Shown here: positions 62,920 to 64,000 of the stretch, piece after piece | Layout: every line of letters begins with the position of its first letter | Numbering within the stretch: position 1 is the first letter of the stretch | Assembly: GCA_020086605.1 (NCBI GenBank) | Contig: JACBWW010000038.1 | Coordinates: 5,079,083 to 5,143,082 of the forward strand | Source: Lanius collurio | Taxonomy: Eukaryota > Chordata > Aves > Passeriformes > Laniidae | DNA length: 64,000 nt | Direction: 5' to 3' | Translations under genes and position numbers: made by a program | The notes under the pieces: model-generated | The model's database searches: none | The model's input: only the letters and a program-made list of their open reading frames with translations | What the model was told of the DNA's origin: nothing

Positions 62920-63118
62920 TAACTTGAAGAGTCACAGCCTTGAGGGCCAAGAGGCTGATGAAGAGGCCTTCATGTCTGTTTGTATACCTGTGCTTAGAGA
63001 GAAATACCTCTTAGGATATTCACATGCACAAAAGAGAAGCAGCACCTACAAATCAATTAAGCAGACCATGCTATTAGAATTTATTCACAAGATAAACAGC
63101 CATGACTGGATCATGCAG
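62920..63118 (+). other. Possible exon C (hypothesis), unrecognised product
   Basis: 199 bp between an acceptor-like CTGACTTTTCTTTCAG and a strong donor CAG/GTAAGA at 63118/63119. The open frame through it ends at a TAG just after the donor (GTA AGA TCA TAG), as expected if the true reading frame ends at the splice site. It needs one nucleotide from the previous exon and then gives 66 codons with EGQEADEEAFMSVCIPVL and HKINSHDWIMQ segments. No known domain. Could be chance. Confidence 0.15.
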
Positions 63119-64000
63119 GTAAGATCATAGGAGAATGCTGAAAATATTTACTTTATGATATAGGCAAGCAATCCACACAGGATGGTCTAAGAGAAATGCC
63201 TTAAGGATGAGTACAGTTTATTAGCACATAGCCTTTCTTCAAAGGTTGCTCAGCACATAAATCAGGGGAAAAAGAAAGGATGGACATCCAGAGCAATATC
63301 ATTTGTCTTCCAAAGAAACCATTAGGTGTGATGGAGTCCTGCTTTCTCAGAGATGGCCGAGCACCTGTCTGCCCAGGGAGTGTGGTGAATGAACTCCTTG
63401 TTTTGATTTGCTTGCACACAGAGCTTTTATTTTACCTATCAAACCGTCTGTATCTCAACATACCAGTTCTCTCACTTTTGCTCTTCCTATTCTCTTTCCC
63501 ATTTCACCAGCAATGGAATGAGTGAGTAGCTGTAAGGTGTTTAATTGTCCCTTGGACCTAAACTACACCACCACTGAAGACCCAGGACACCAGCTTCTCC
63601 CTGTCCTTACAGACATATAGGTGGCTCACCTGTTTTCATTTCATTTGGAAATTCTGGCAAAGAAATAACCTCAAGGTAATAAAATGTGAGGAAAGCCCTA
63701 TCATGTGCAGCACAAACTTGGACAAAGCAACAGATACAAGAACAGTCACAAACCATGCTAGAAATAAAACAGGAAGGCTGTATTTCTACACATGATGTGC
63801 TAGCACCCATTAGAAACTGTTCAAAAATATTACATGAACACAAATGCTAATCTGGTTCAGGAATAAATTAATGGCATCTCTATCACCACCTGAAGACCTG
63901 TTGGCATTTTCAGTAGGCAGCCTACAGCAACTTCACACCTGGATGACTGTTGCAGCATAGCTCTTCACGACTGAAAAAGCTCACTGTAATTATATATTAA
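63119..64000. other. Unique noncoding DNA to the window end
   Basis: No gene, repeat family or distinctive signal supported. Confidence 0.5.

Noticed and set aside
1..64000. Prokaryotic systems (operons, CRISPR arrays, defence islands, prophage)
   Set aside because: No dense long ORFs, no regularly spaced repeats; repeats present are avian CR1 and LTR elements, so the DNA is vertebrate.

Overview
The window reads as vertebrate nuclear DNA, most probably from a bird and within birds most probably a songbird. The base for this is the interspersed repeats: a CR1 LINE 3' end near 16.8-17.0 kb, a decayed CR1 ORF2 fragment on the minus strand near 10.2-10.6 kb, and an ERVL-type LTR fragment near 8.8-9.1 kb of the kind abundant in passerine genomes. 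The DNA is AT-rich with no operon structure, no ribosome-binding-site/ORF packing, no tRNA or rRNA, and no CRISPR array. The longest open frames are only about 140 codons, fall on both strands, and mostly look like chance. I could not recognise any protein-coding gene, so the window is either intergenic (gene-desert-like) or lies inside long introns.

Layout. 1-8.8 kb: unique noncoding DNA with short simple repeats. 8.8-9.1 kb: ERVL-like LTR fragment. 10.2-10.6 kb: CR1 ORF2 remnant (minus). 16.8-17.0 kb: CR1 3' end (plus). 18.06-18.15 kb: a 13-bp inverted repeat around an AATAAA/poly(A) motif. 20.1-20.7 kb: LTR-like block with four inverted CCAAT boxes, a TATA-like box and AATAAA. 22.3-23.2 kb, 31.9-32.1 kb, 44.8-45.0 kb, 46.6-46.8 kb, 48.1-49.1 kb, 58.7-58.8 kb and 61.0-61.3 kb: islands whose motif texture (clustered homeodomain, octamer, GATA, CRE and palindromic sites) suggests conserved noncoding enhancers. 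Elsewhere there is unique sequence with occasional homopolymers, short tandem duplications and G-quadruplex motifs.

The most interesting material is regulatory, not a new enzyme system: (1) the 48.1-49.1 kb island, with two minus-strand G-quadruplex motifs flanking an inverted GATA pair; (2) a 52-bp knot of four overlapping inverted repeats at 31.94-31.99 kb; (3) a palindrome cluster with a perfect CRE at 61.16-61.22 kb; (4) a possible 12-nt microexon at 36.31 kb with the upstream TGC/pyrimidine-tract layout known from neuronal microexons; and (5) three possible unannotated exons (45.94-46.27, 46.90-47.08 and 62.92-63.12 kb), the first two phase-compatible. All five rest on reading the sequence alone. 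I see no evidence of a previously undescribed gene system and say so plainly.
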